NCBI GenBank assembly: GCA_028564675.1 | Contig: JAOVVO010000200.1 | Span: 1-64,000 of the forward strand | Direction of reading: 5' to 3' | DNA length: 64,000 bases | DNA from: Onchocerca lupi | Taxonomy: Eukaryota; Nematoda; Chromadorea; Rhabditida; Onchocercidae | Shown here: in pieces, positions 1-14,400 of the stretch | Layout: every line of letters starts with the position of its first letter | Numbering within the stretch: the first letter of the stretch is position 1 | The notes under the pieces: generated by a model | Seen by the model: the letters and a program-made list of their open reading frames with translations, nothing else | Databases searched by the model: none | Told to the model about the DNA's origin: nothing | Translations under genes and position numbers: made by a program

Positions 1-1231
<1,231 letters not shown>

Positions 1232-2704
1232 TTTGATGTACTTCGATAATTCGAATAATGATAACTGTCAACTATCAAAAGCATTCTTTTTAGATATATT
1301 CTCTTATAGTATTCAATATAGTAATTAAATTCTAACTTCTTTCCCTTCCCCCCGCAATCCCTTTAATTCTCTTTTCCGTCTTCTTGCAAAGATTTAGAAA
1401 TTTATTAAGCAGAAATTATTCCGAACATGTCAGAATCCTCATAATATTGTTTTTCTCTTTCTTTTTTTTTTCATTTTTCAATTGCATTATATTATGATAA
1501 GATTCCTGAAGAAATCTTGTGTTTCGATTCTTATTATCGATAAAACATTGCTATAGCAATAAAACTTAATCTTTGAATTAGAATTTCTCGATAAAAGGAT
1601 TTTTAAGCAAATAGCGATTAAAATTTGAAAAATTGTTAAAAATTAACTAAAAAGTAAGCTTTCACTGCAACTGATAAACACAAAAAATAAATGAATTGTA
1701 TCAAAAAAACAGGTCTTATTTATATTAAAAATAGATTTTCTCTATTTTAAAAAAAAGATCTTCATATTGAAAACAGGGATGTTAAAATACAGATCCTTTT
1801 CTCCAAATCCCAATTTCGATACCTTAGTAGAAAAAACAAGCTAATAGGAGTGAACCGAATTATTCACCGATAAAATGAAGCAATGGATAAAATATACTAA
1901 GAAATGGTATTTTACATCATGGGAAAAATCCAATATGCAAATTCCTCAATAGTCTTCGAGAATTACAATTTAATGAAAATCCAGAAAAAATATGCATTGG
2001 TTCTTCCGAAAATTTGCATGTTTTTCTATAAAACAGAAACGTCGTATCTCTAAATTATGAAATTCTGGAAAACCTATTTTTCATTTACTCTCTGAACAAG
2101 TAATGCCATTAATAAATTGATATATTGACCCGATTATTCCTATCAGCCTAGTGTATTAATTATTGTACTTTTTCATTTGCTACGCTATCACTAGATCTTA
2201 ACTTCATATCGAAATATACCACCATTTGCTATCTAACATTTCATATAATTTCATTTTCAACTTCTCGAATCATGAGTCAAATCCAGTTCATTAAATCGAA
2301 CAGTACTGATACTATAATATCTCCGTTAGAATTTTAGAATCTCGAAACTTCTCTCGATTTCTTTTCTCTATCCAGTTCTTAAGTTTTTTTTTTTTTTTTT
2401 TTTTTTAACCTGTTGCAATAATAGGTCTTTTATTCGCAATAATAACTGTTGAAAACTACACATAATATAATTTCGACAAAAAAGCAAAATTGCCAAAAAA
2501 ATTAGCAAAAATTTGGGATTTAAAGAAATCAAGTTTTGATATTTAACTATGAAAAATTAAACAAACACTGCATACGAAAATAGCTGAGGACAATAAAATT
2601 CAAAATGGATCGAGCATGCAATAACATTCAAAAAATGTCATTTGCAATTTTGACTTCACTACATACTAAGCTTATTTTAATTAAGCACTTTAGAATTCCA
2701 TGCT
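1232..2704. other. Intergenic region between GAPDH and the SXP/RAL-2 gene
   Basis: AT-rich sequence holding the GAPDH upstream region (just above 1231) and the 3' side of the SXP/RAL-2 gene. It has homopolymer T runs (for example 2386-2406). I see no open frame with coding character on either strand, and no repeat beyond low complexity. Promoter elements for GAPDH presumably lie in 1232-1700, but no motif is clear. Confidence 0.6.
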
Positions 2705-4649
2705 TCATTCTCGGTTCTTTGACTTGCGAAACAAATGCCGAAGTTCCTTTCGTACATCATCAGTCATTTCTTCCATAATTTTAGCTCGTTCAGCTTTCAA
2801 ACGTTGCAATTTTTCATAAGCTTCTTTGGCTGCTGGCGAAAGACTGTTTACCTAAAATATATTCAGTGTTAATCCATTTCAATAATACTACAAATTAACA
2901 ACAGAGAACTTGCAATATATGTATCGCTCAGCATAAAATTTCACTGCGATTTTAAACTAATTACAGCTTCGCCGACCGTTTCTCTCCCAGATTACGATTA
3001 AAATAATTGATACTGTAGATGTATTAATAGAGAAAAAAAAACATCTTTTCTCATTTTTCAAAAATAATTTAGAAATAATAAAGATTTGAAATAATAAATA
3101 TTGCAGTATTTACCTTCTCCCTAAATTCCTTTTCTCGACGTTCACGCTCTTCCAAATATCGTTTGAATTCGGTGAGCTGTTTTTTATTTAAAATTTGTTC
3201 CGCTAATTTGCTGCAAATTTCAAGTAGAATAACGACAAAATTCAATACTTTATTTTAACCTTCCAGATAACTTTAATGAATCAGGTAATTGATTCCTCCC
3301 ATACAGAAAAAAATCACGAATTTGACTAGTTTTTTAATCTCGAATCGATAATATTTCAATCTAAATAGTTTTTTAAACTTATATAGTTAAATACATAAAA
3401 CTTTAGTAACTTTCTTATTTAACTATCTCTTTTTATTGCATTTATCTGACTTCCTATTTATAAAAGATTTTATTATTTGTCATTAAACAATAATGAATAG
3501 CATTGTTCGTTAGTTGCATTCATTTATATACTTAAGTTAATGAAACTTCGAATCGCTACCTCCTGCTCTAATCTCAATATTGAATATCCATCACTTTTTT
3601 GTCTTTAAGCACTGTGAAAGATCCTCAAACTCATAATTAAAAAATTAAACCTTAATTCTTGCTTCTTCACATCGTGATTCAATGTTCTATTATACATGAT
3701 AGCTCGAAACATTTTCTTTACTTCAGTTGAAGCACCATTGAGAAATGACGGTAATCGACCAAATACCATTGCTCGTACCTCGTCTGGTAGATCGTCGATC
3801 TAAAATTTGAGAAGATAAATCTTCAATATCATGCCTTAAAAACTGGAAATTATGAAATATTTTTGAAATTTTAGATTCAATGCAAGAGAAGTTCCCAATA
3901 TCAATTTCCCTAAATTTAACAATTACTAAGATATTTTATAATATAGATTGCTTCTCTCACTTTAATAAGCGCTAGCTGCTCGGAAAAAATTTCAGCAAAT
4001 AACTGAACAAATTAAAATATTTTTCTCTTTTCGTCTTCCGTAATTCTGTTTATCATTTAATCACTCCAAAACAAGCGTGCTTAGAAATTTTTGAAAATAT
4101 GCTAAAACTAACAACTTGTTGTGTTTCACGTCTCTGATTACTGCAATCCTCTCCTGATTTATAATCCTTCCATATCGATAAAACTTCTTTATTTTCAGCT
4201 GTCGGCAAATCACCGACGAATGGCGGTAGAGCACAATTATTAGACGATTTCTAAAAATGATTCAGGATTAATCACAAGTATTTAAAAAAAAATCAGAAAT
4301 ATTTTTAAACCATAAGTATTTTGAGTATTTAAAGAAAAAAAATCGTAATATATTAGTTCCTGTCCTATAATGGAAATTTATTGCTAATTTAAGAGAAAAT
4401 TATTCAAATAATTATTCAACACTCTTTAATATTTCAAAAATGCCATGAATAAATGCAAGAATAATTAGAATTTGATAAGATAATTTGGTCGATGATCTCT
4501 TCTAGATCATTTATACTCAGCATTCAATTATATAATCCGGTTTTCTGATAATATATGTATTGTTATCATGTTGAAAATAATAAACGTACTGCTGCTTCGA
4601 TGAAAAAGTATGACGATGATAATAGAAGCAGAATGACTGATGTTATCAT
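2705..4649 (-). CDS. SXP/RAL-2 family (Ani s 5-like, DUF148) secreted protein
   Basis: Five exons on the minus strand (4590-4649, 4113-4250, 3651-3799, 3114-3210, 2705-2851) give a 196-residue protein with phases that close. Residues 1-20 (MITSVILLLLSSSYFFIEAA) are a signal peptide encoded alone by exon 1, so the product is secreted. From about residue 80 the pattern PSFLNGAS, then ELSKLAEQI, then VNSLSPAAKEAYEKLQRLK matches the Ani s 5 / SXP-RAL-2 helical domain (pfam DUF148), in which charged amphipathic helices predominate. The family is nematode-specific and includes immunodominant antigens of filarial and ascarid worms; its biochemical role is uncertain. The second donor is ambiguous (GTTAGT at 4113 or GTTGTT at 4116), adding or removing one Val. 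Family call is strong; function is not known. Confidence 0.85.
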
Positions 4650-4670
4650 AGTTCGTGATTTCTGCTTTAT

Positions 4671-4680
4671 CCTGAAAAAT
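4671..4680 (-). promoter_or_regulatory. Candidate spliced-leader acceptor upstream of the SXP/RAL-2 start codon
   Basis: On the minus strand the sequence ATTTTTCAG|GATAAAG lies 23 bases before the ATG at 4649. It matches the nematode TTTTCAG 3' splice consensus with no upstream coding exon, so it could take a spliced leader or end a 5'-UTR intron. Inference from consensus only. Confidence 0.5.
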
Positions 4681-6812
4681 TTCATACACTTGATAAGAAG
4701 ATTTAACTAATTATTCACAACTATGTCTCAGATTTCAGAATAAAATCTTTGAGAGAAAACATATGCATTTCAGAAGATAATTAATAATCCTTTTTTCAGA
4801 TATCAGATAATAATATAAAACGGACATTTTCCAAATATGAATCTTGAAAAAAATATAAATTCCGTTATTTAGAAAGTGTTAATTAAAAATATGGATAACG
4901 ATTATAAAAAATATTTCTTTCTTGTTTTAGTTAGCATAACATATCAAATTCTCGAATATTTTATTTTAAATTTCAATTTCATTTAATTACTTTTTTCTGT
5001 ACTTTCTTAACTTGCAGTTGACTTATTGCTCTTTTTCTATATATATAATATTTTGAATCTAGAGTTTACTCATTCTCTATGATGATTTATTATGATTATT
5101 TACCAATATTTATGATCACTAATATTCATTACAGAAGACAAATATTTGCTAATTTTGGTTTATTTCATTTATAAGCACATAAATTTAGCGAATTAAAAAA
5201 AAATCAAATAAAATATTTAAAACTACTAATTGGTTAAATACAAGAAAGTAATGTGCGAAAATGAGAAAATGACTTTTAAAACATAGGAATGTAACACTAT
5301 TCACATATCGTATTCATGAATCATTTGATTGATTACTCAGTCGTTCTAAAGACGAATTTTAGAATCCAAAAATTACATTTGAACATTACATGCGTATAAT
5401 AATCAATGAAACAATACTAAATTCAAAAGTTAAATCAAAAAATTCAAAATCTGAACTCTAAAATTCTTAGCAAAAATGTTGAGTATGGGAAAAGTTAAAC
5501 TAACATTATTTCGCAGAATATTTTTCTGAATAATCAGAAAAAAGTATGAAAAACTGGTTAGCTCAAAGATGTACGTTACAGGAACAAACAAATACAAGAA
5601 ATTCTTTTTGTCTTTAAAATCACATATTTCCATAAAAACATTAATTTTAATTGATTGATGAAATTACTGGAATAAATATATGATATTTTTATTGACTTCA
5701 AAACTATCAGATCAACAGTCTCATTAATGAAATATCTACTCTTATCCTATTATGCATGAGGAAACATGAATCAACAACGAAACGCACCAGTAACTGTAGG
5801 AAAACTAATAATCATAAACTGAATAGGTTTTGTTATTCACGAACGTTTCGAATATCGATTTCAATCCATCATTTCCCTTTGGAATTAACATCTCCTTTAA
5901 CAAACATATAGAGTAAAAGAAGTTTATAAAGATTTTATTTTAGATTTTTAACAGTTGGATGTCATCATAAGCATATTTATATTCATTTGTTCATTCTATA
6001 AACTTTATTTCATATTAGCAAATCAATAGGTGAATAATTTAAAACGTTGTGTCAAAAGCCACAACGAATATTTATATTTTTATTTATAAGATAATAGATA
6101 TCTTATAAATAAAAGATATTGTAATATATGTTTAGAATAGGAAGAAATTTGATTATATCGAAGCATGGTGTAGGAAGCATAACATGAATAAACCACAATA
6201 AAAAGAAGTGAAAAATAAAAACAAAAAAAAAAAAAAAAATTCAGTTATCATATTTATCACGTTATATCCATACGATTAAAATTAACATTTTATATTCCAT
6301 TCTAATCAAAATTAAGAAAAAAGATACTAGACGAACATAACATGATAACTGGATTTTTTTTTTTTTTTTTTTGTTAATTCAAACGAGATAACTGAATATA
6401 GTTGTGTGAATAATAATTTTATAAAAAACATTTTTAAATTACACTCTACCAACATCAACAGATATCATACACTACTCTCTTCCGCCGAAAATTAAACCAG
6501 GAAGTGAGTAAAACTCCGAAATGTCACATAATTCATCTAAATCCCACAATTTTTAAACCAAAAATTGAGTTAGAAATGCTGCATCATATTTAAAAAACAC
6601 AGCACACAACTGTCATTACCATTCAATTTCATAAGTCAAAAAACAAAATTGAAGTTATGCAGTAAATAAACGTTAAAATCAAAGATCCAAAATATGCTGC
6701 ATATTGCATACTAAGCATTACAGAAAGTGCTTTTTTTCTTCATGACATGATGTATACTGTCAACATCAATTAAGATTTGACAAAAACAACCGACAATTAA
6801 GCAATTTAATTA
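4681..6812. other. Intergenic region upstream of the SXP/RAL-2 gene
   Basis: About 2.1 kb of AT-rich sequence with poly-A and poly-T runs (6223-6239, 6355-6372). A 67-codon minus-strand open frame at 5430-5633 has no coding bias or splice context. Nothing else recognisable. It separates the start of the SXP/RAL-2 gene from the 3' end of the ZCCHC4 gene. Confidence 0.6.
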
Positions 6813-9800
6813 TCATTTTTCTCTTGCTTTCTTCGGTCTGTATACTTTTCTCTCTTGGAACATTCTGGAATTTCGAGAATTAACATTCTGAATTTTGGGA
6901 CATCGTTGCGGCAGATGACAACGATCGCATAATGAACAATGCTTGTATGTGCTTTTGACACATCGACCACATCTTTTACAATGCTTGCAAGTATTAGCCT
7001 ACAAACAAAAACTAAAAATAAGAATTATATTCTTAAGTTTCTTTTAGCAAATTATGCAGCGAGAGAAAAGATAATTTTACATGCTTGATTAAATCCTCGA
7101 AAGTAAGAAGTTCAAATAAAAAATGAATTACTTCGGCAGGACAAATTTCGCAAAAATTGCAGTGAAGAGTAGTTCTTACGACAAATTTCCCACATTTATC
7201 ACAAAACCTGAAATTCTAATAATTTCAATTTGATAAATTAAATTTCATCTTTTGGAATAAAAAATTTTTCATTGCATAAAAAACTTCTCTATGTGATAAA
7301 TTGAAAGGCAAATGAGCAAAAAAATCCGAAAATTTAGAAAAAGCAAGACCTATAATCAGGAAGTTTTGATAAGTCGAATTGATTTAACGGAAGATCGGTA
7401 AATATACGAACGATAGACTTTTCTGGTTGTTTATATTTCGAATGATTTTTATAACAAATCTGAAAGCTTTGCAAAAACTTTTGAAAAATCAAGGTAATAT
7501 TTTCAATTTATAAAAATTTCACTTTTTCTGTAATGTCTTTTTTAATAAGTGCCTTCATCACCTCTGTGAGTAGAAAAATTCGAATGCCTAGAAATAATTT
7601 TAGGATGAACTACTAAAATCATAAGAAAAGAAAGAAAGAAGTAAGCCCTAATATCTTTAACTAAATTAGGCTTTCATCAAAACACAGATGATATAATTAA
7701 CAGAATACGAAAAATATAAATGCTTAAATTCATGATAATGAAATGAAGAAAAGGATAACTAACTCTGTAATCCAACATATGGAAATCGTCGCAATTCAGA
7801 AAGCGTTTTCCAACAAAAATTGGAAGAATAATGATATTCTTGCACCAATTACCGCTGAAATGTAGAAATTAAAATCGGAACTCCAAATGAAAAGCAGAGA
7901 ACTACTTATTTTTCTTTTTTTTTCTTTTTTTGCTTTTTAAAGCTTACTTCAATTTGCCAATGATGGAGGTGAAAAATTGCTCTCGAAGCTTCCTTAATGA
8001 ATTCATCAAGGCTTCAATGAAAACGCCGAAAGGAGGATCGCATATTATCACCAGACGATGAACTAATCCAAAAAATGTAGTAAGTTTTCTGATACTTCTT
8101 GGATCGTAAAAATGGTTTGTCAACATACTGTATACTGCGAAATGACTAGAACGTAAAAATGGAATCTGAAAAATCTCTTTATCTTCTTTAATAGAGCAAA
8201 CTGCTACTCATCAATTATGAATTCCTCAATTATGAGAAGTAGTACAAGTTAAAAAACCGGAAACATATGAATACTGGTCTTCTGTTTTCTGTTTTCTAAT
8301 TTGTATTATTTATTAAACATATGAAAATTTCCAGCGATTTCCATAATAACACTTGCATAATTGATTCAGATTTCAAATTTGCTAGGAAATAACACTACAG
8401 AATTCCATATTTTGATTTCAAAAAAGCTAATCTTTTTTCCAAATTTCAAGAAATGAACACTGCTGAAACTCAGACATAAATAAGGAATTTACATGCTTTG
8501 AAGAAACAGAGGTTTTAGGAAAAATCTCACAAATCGGGCATCGATATCCAACAAAAATGATTTTGTTTTTTGCCGAAGCAATTTGTGACTTTGAAAATGT
8601 TCGAATATTGTTGGTGTTCCGATGCACAATATTCCGTCACAATCTGACTTTTCAATAGCGTTTATTATCACTGTTAAAGATTCATCCGCAAACCAATACT
8701 GCTGCAAAAAATTTCAACTTCCACTTTTTCATCCAATTACGGATTCCATTTTTTAATTCTCATTATTGAAAGACCTACTCATTTCTATGGATAAAGAGGA
8801 AATGTATATTAACCACATTAAAATATAAAATTAAGACTAATAATACTAAGCGATATCATTCATTATCTAAGAATACTGTTTTTACTAAACGTGGAATGAT
8901 TGGTAATGTTGTGAAATATTAACTATAAAAATAAAAGTGCAAAAATTAACAAAAATAAAACAAACTTCTAAATAAAGCACGAACTAAACTTACACTTTCC
9001 GAATCATTCTGCATGTGTGCGGAAAACAATTGTGAAGGCCTTCTTAAAGAAGAGATTCCAAGTGGTCCTTTAATCGGATGAACATGTGGCAATGAAAATA
9101 CATCATTGCAAATTACGCAATAGTAAATCTTTTCATTTCTTGCTCTCAATAAATTCACTCTGCAAATTACCGAAATGCATCAAATTTTAACAAATTTTTT
9201 TTTTTGCAAAACTTCTAAATCTTTTTGAACTTAATCAAAAAATTGTAAGTCTGAAAATTCAAGAAGTAAATTTTATTACATTTAAATACCACATATTACC
9301 AAATCGTTCAGCACTGATGCAACGATCATTCTATTTCATATAAATCCATTCTGTGCATAAAAAATCATCTAGGCGTTACGGAACAGTAAATAACTATTTT
9401 CAAAATTTTTTAAGTATCATTAACTTGAAAAATTTAAGTACGAATAATATTTTTTTAGAAGAAAATTCACTTTTTTCGTATAGTAGCGTAACAAAATGAC
9501 GTGGTAGCAACATTCAAAACATCGGAATTTTTGCACAAATTATCTGAAATAATGTCGCTTCTTATATCCAGTCGAAATGAACAACGTTTTTGAGATCGAT
9601 AAACGGCGCAAGCAAAAAATTTTTCTGTTGTTTGCTGGGTTCTGCGCTCGAACAACAAACAAGGTCCTAAAATAACGTGAATAACAAAATGCTTTATAAC
9701 CGTATTTAAGATAGATTTTTAAATGACGTAAGAGGAACTCTCAAAAGTTGTATAAAAAGTAATCAAACATTTTCCCGAAATATATTTGACTAATGCATAA

Positions 9801-10203
9801 AGTTTAAAAATTATATATCACGCAACATTTCTTGCAACATGTGCCAATATTTTCTACATGTATAGAAAAAACGGTTCCTTCCAGTTACATTTATCTCTTG
9901 TAATATGTTACGGAATTACACGACATACATCAAATAATTTCAGAAAACAATAATTTTAGGAATAAACACCAATTATCTAGCAATTGTGCTTGTTTATTTT
10001 TAAGTTAAAAATCAGTAAATTCATTTTCATCTATTCCTTCACTCGCTTAAAAGTTAATAAAAAGAAATAAAATTTAAAAAGATACCATGAGAGCAAGTAG
10101 GCACTTGATACCCAGTCGGATCCAGAAGTCGGAAACCTTGCCGTTTCCTTAACGACCATTCCGATTTATTTTCCACACATTTTTCTTTTTTCTTCCTTTT
10201 CAT
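6813..10203 (-). CDS. ZCCHC4: ZCCHC4-type rRNA adenine N6-methyltransferase
   Basis: In animals ZCCHC4 methylates one adenosine of 28S rRNA using S-adenosylmethionine. Nine exons (10086-10203, 9471-9666, 8994-9159, 8531-8701, 7948-8165, 7764-7854, 7350-7459, 7132-7207, 6813-6998) give about 443 residues, somewhat shorter than the human protein (about 513). Residues 37-70 (PTCSHG ... FFACAVYRSQKRCSF) form the GRF-type zinc finger. QYWFADES opens the methyltransferase fold, with LLDIDARF following. DPPFG at about 260-264 is the catalytic DPPF signature. MLDYR and SIVRIFTDLP follow. The C-terminus is a Cys/His cluster (FCDKCGKF, CKHCKRCGRC, HCSLCDRCHLPQRC) and ends in a basic tail. The start lies in a basic MKRKKKEK segment, as in a nucleolar protein. 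All exon phases close. It is transcribed divergently from the Sec6 gene. Confidence 0.9.
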
Positions 10204-11489
10204 CTTAAAATTTATTTCCAAGTCTTTAAAAAAGAAAATATAAAATTTACATTCAATTAAATACGTGTACTAGCAAGTCAATGTCTTTCACTTCTATGAT
10301 TTCCACACTGAACTGCATAAATCCTAGCAAATAATCGAAATATGTCAAAATTTCATAATTCCGATTTTTATTTTCAAGCAATAAAATACTCGAATACTTT
10401 ATGTGATAATATTCATAAATCTTCAAAAATAATTGAGCGGAAAATGGAATCTCAATAAGTGACTGAGTGGGGAATGGAATATATCAAACTTGAAGTTTCA
10501 ATTTCCATTTTTTCGATAACCAATACTGAAATAATACTTCTGAACAATTGATTCATCCTAATTCATCAGCCATAACAGCCAATAAAAAGTTCAAATGCTA
10601 TTACATCATCAAGACAGGGAGAGAGGGAGGTAAGAAATAGAATGGAATAGAGGAGAGCTAAGGATCATTAATATTTCCAAAAAGTGCATTGTTTTGAGGA
10701 AATAGAGATTGATATGAAATGTGAAATAGTGTACTAAGACGTGACGTCATTAACACGTAACGCATAGAGTGAGATTAATAAGTGGTGGCGTATAGCTACT
10801 TACGTACGTGAAGAATTCTAATTAGTAGAAAATATAATAGTAGATGAATGGAAGAATGGAATATTTCTTTTCCAATTTAATTGATCATTTCCATTATTCT
10901 TTTGGTACTTACTTTCTGCGTACGTAATAACATATCGTATTGTATTTCAATTTTTCGTAAAAAATGCTAAAAATTTGGAAGAAATGATTTGTTCTAAAGA
11001 ATTGAGAAGATTTGCTAATGACTTTTGCAACTTTTGCTGATTATGAGAAGGAAAAGAATACTGTTACTGAGGATATGACACAGATTGAGAGCAATTGTGA
11101 AAGATAATGAGAAATACTAATTTTGACAGAGAAAGAGGGCGAGATGTATTACTTAGTTTAAAGTTTATATACAATTAACAATAAGTTAGAAGTTATTTTC
11201 ATATAATTTAAGAAATATATTGGCTTAAAATATGCCCAAAGTATGTATTGGGATGAAATGAAAAGGATAGGAAAATTGATTAATCGAGACAGGAAGGGTA
11301 ATTATTAGTGCACGCTGAATAATTAGTTATCCGTTTTTCATTTGTTTCGTTTCTCATTTTAAATTTAAATTTGCAGAAACGTAGAAGAAAAAGAAAAGAA
11401 TATATTAGTAAGAGAAATAATTGGATCTTTCTTGCGAGACTTCATAAAATTTTGCAAAACTTATTCATTTCCAGATAAATAAGTGTAGT
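10204..11489. promoter_or_regulatory. Divergent promoter region between ZCCHC4 and Sec6 genes
   Basis: 1.3 kb between two divergent start codons, so it should carry both promoters. It is somewhat richer in CpG-containing words (ACGT, TACGTACGTG near 10800) than the surrounding AT-rich sequence. A TTTCCAG acceptor ending at 11474, 16 bases before the Sec6 ATG, could be a spliced-leader or UTR-intron acceptor. No open frame of note. Confidence 0.5.
10742..10749. promoter_or_regulatory. Perfect CRE palindrome
   Basis: TGACGTCA, the full cAMP-response element / ATF-bZIP consensus, in the divergent ZCCHC4-Sec6 promoter. An 8-bp match can occur by chance in a window this size, but it is rare in such AT-rich sequence and well placed, about 540 bp from one start codon and 740 bp from the other. 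Function is inferred. Confidence 0.4.
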
Positions 11490-14400
11490 ATGGATGTAGA
11501 TGCAATCGAAAAGGAAGCACATGCAGCAGCATTGGTACAAGTGGCGCAAATGTTTCAAAGGCCAGATCAGCTGGAAAAATTGGATACATTTAAAAAAAGA
11601 GCTGATAGGAAAAAGGTAGATTTCGTCAATTTTGTTTTTTTTTTTTTTCTCGAACAAATCTTGACATCATTTGAAATTGTTTATTCATTTTGCTTGCAAA
11701 ATAAAATTGGGATATTCTGGAAAGATTCGCTATTTGACTTTGAACAATGATAGACTTTTATGCGAGCAGTTTTTTAGGCAATTTTGTTTATCTTTTTTTT
11801 TCAAGAATCGAATCATTTTTTTCATTAATTGTTAGATACTTCACATCTTTAATAAAAAGGGAGAAAAAGAAATTAAAATGCAAGATGTTTCAGACTGCTG
11901 TAGAGGCAATGCTTCGAACCGGCGTACAATCCCAATTAGAAGGCATTCGAACAGCTATAGGACATTTATCTACAACTGTTGAAGATATCAAAGGAGTTGA
12001 AACTAGGTAAGGAATATTCATAAGATTAGCAGCTATTTCATATTCCAACAATTTTTAATACGAAGTATTAGACTTCTTGCTTTTTCCGAAGAAAGTCTTC
12101 CGCAATATTAAAAGTAGGCGATAATTTCTCCTGCATTTGTTCTTGTTTATGAATTATTTACTGTTGTTAAATTTATTTTATCTGTTTTGAATCCGTTGAT
12201 TTTTTTTTCAGTTGAAAACTTCATTATTTAATTTTGGGTTGTTTTGAATCAACTCTTAATTAATATGTCCGTTATCCCATCATCTTCTTTTTTAGCTTGA
12301 GGTGTTATGTTGTACATTCTAGCCTTTGGGACGTTTGTGTCACACTATGACATCAATTAAGGAATATTAATTTCAAAAATGAGACTTGTAGAAATGAAGA
12401 AAAGATGTAATGTTTGGATTTCACATTAGTCTTCTAATTTGAATTTATCTTGATCCTTATTCTATTCAAATATTTCTGTTAAAACTTCTTTCTTGTAGTT
12501 TGCAGGAAATTTACACAACATTGCTGGCATTTCCTGAGCTGAAACAGAAAATGGCAAAATTGCGAGAAGCGAACATGAAAAATAGTCAGTATGCAACTTC
12601 ATTAGGACATTTACAGCATATTTACGAAATTAATGAAACAATCGAAAAGACACGTGAATATGTCCAAGATGGCAAACTCCTTCTGGCACATAAAAGTTAA
12701 TGGATTAATGAAACACATTCTTCTTCACTTTTCCAAGGCTTATGGAAATATTTACCATTAGCGATGAAATTGCTTATTGAAATTTATTTAGAATTCCTTA
12801 TCATTTTTTTTTTTTTTTTTCATTTCCCATTCTTCTCATTTTTTCGTAGTATTTTGAGTTTGCTATTGAACAACATGATTAGGGAAATGATTATAGCATA
12901 ATTTTCTTTTCTTTTTACAGTATCATGGAGATGGAACATGCACGTGATGATTTGATGTACGAAGTGCATAAGTTGCAACAGAGTAATATTAACTACGAAA
13001 AAAATGCATGTTTTTGCTCTGAGAATTCTTATTTAAATCATGCATCATCCTACATTATAAGAATCCATCTCCACTCCACTCTCATCTTCCAGATGCAGTG
13101 TGGAAAATGCCCATAATCGTAAAACTGAAAGAGAGAAAAAATTTCTTTTAATTAGTCACATGAAAAAAGATGGAAACATTAGGAATGTATATATCTGTTT
13201 ACTTAGAATTTGTTTTCTATTTTCGTTCTTATTCTAACAAAAGTAAAAATTAAATCATCTTTTGAAAATTATTAAAAGAGAAAGGAAAAATGACAAACTT
13301 TTTCAGTTATTGAAAACGTATTTTTCGGATCTTGATAAAGTTATCCAGGAACTTGCAAAACAATTATGGTACATCTGTTCTCGTTGTCTGGAAGCAGTGC
13401 GTGGTAGCGAACAAGGTCCGATACAGCTAGTTACTGCCCTTCGTATTATTGAACGTGAAGAGAGGTATCTGAAAATATTTATTTTTATTTGTATTTAAAA
13501 TTTTTGTTTAAATCTATCGATTATTTCCAAAAGGATCATCAAAACTATTCGATCATTCAGTTACAATATATATACTGCTAATGATGTAATCAAGTTTGAT
13601 TTTGAATAATAAGCTCATAATTTTCTCCTTAACTCATCTTTACTAATGGTAATTAGTACTGATTTTTGATTTATTCTTATGTTTTCGTTTTTTTTTCTTT
13701 TTCTTTTCTATTAGAACTAATTATAGGATCGACCAATACTACATAGATCGGCAGTCATCTACTAATAACTTTATGCCACCCGACAGACCCCGTAAATGGC
13801 GTCAGAAATGTCTGGAAATAATTGCTAATACGGTGAAACAACGAATCGAAGGTAATCAATTGGAAGATCGATCGCTTAATAGACAGTGGCTTGCTAGGTA
13901 ATTTTAATGTTTAAAACGTTAAAATCAATCGAAACTTTAGTCAACGGCAATGTACAATCTAAGATATCAAAAAGAATAAAGTAACTTGGAAATCTAAAAG
14001 ATAACAATATTATGGCTAAAACTGAAAAAACATCACTTTCAAAAAAGGATGAAGCATAAAACATTAAATACTATTCAGATAATATTTATTTAATTTCGAA
14101 TAATACGATATACTACTTTAAAAAAGAAGTAAAAATAAGTTTTGCAGCGTTTTAGGCATGCAAAATAACTGTTTTAGTGCTGCTTCTAGATATTTGGAAG
14201 TTTGTCGCTTCTTACTTGTGGATGATTTGATGGTGGCGAAAAGTGCGGCCTCACCATGTTTTCCGCCTTCCTACGGAATATATGATCGTTTTGTATCCAT
14301 GTATCATAATATTTTATCGGGACGTGTTCGTTTTTCTTTCACTTTTTTTTTGATTCTATTTGAAATTGTCTTTTCGCATCTTTAATCTTTAGATCCCAAC

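Noticed and set aside
5430..5633. 67-codon minus-strand open frame
   Set aside because: Isolated, AT-driven composition and no neighbouring exons; likely chance.
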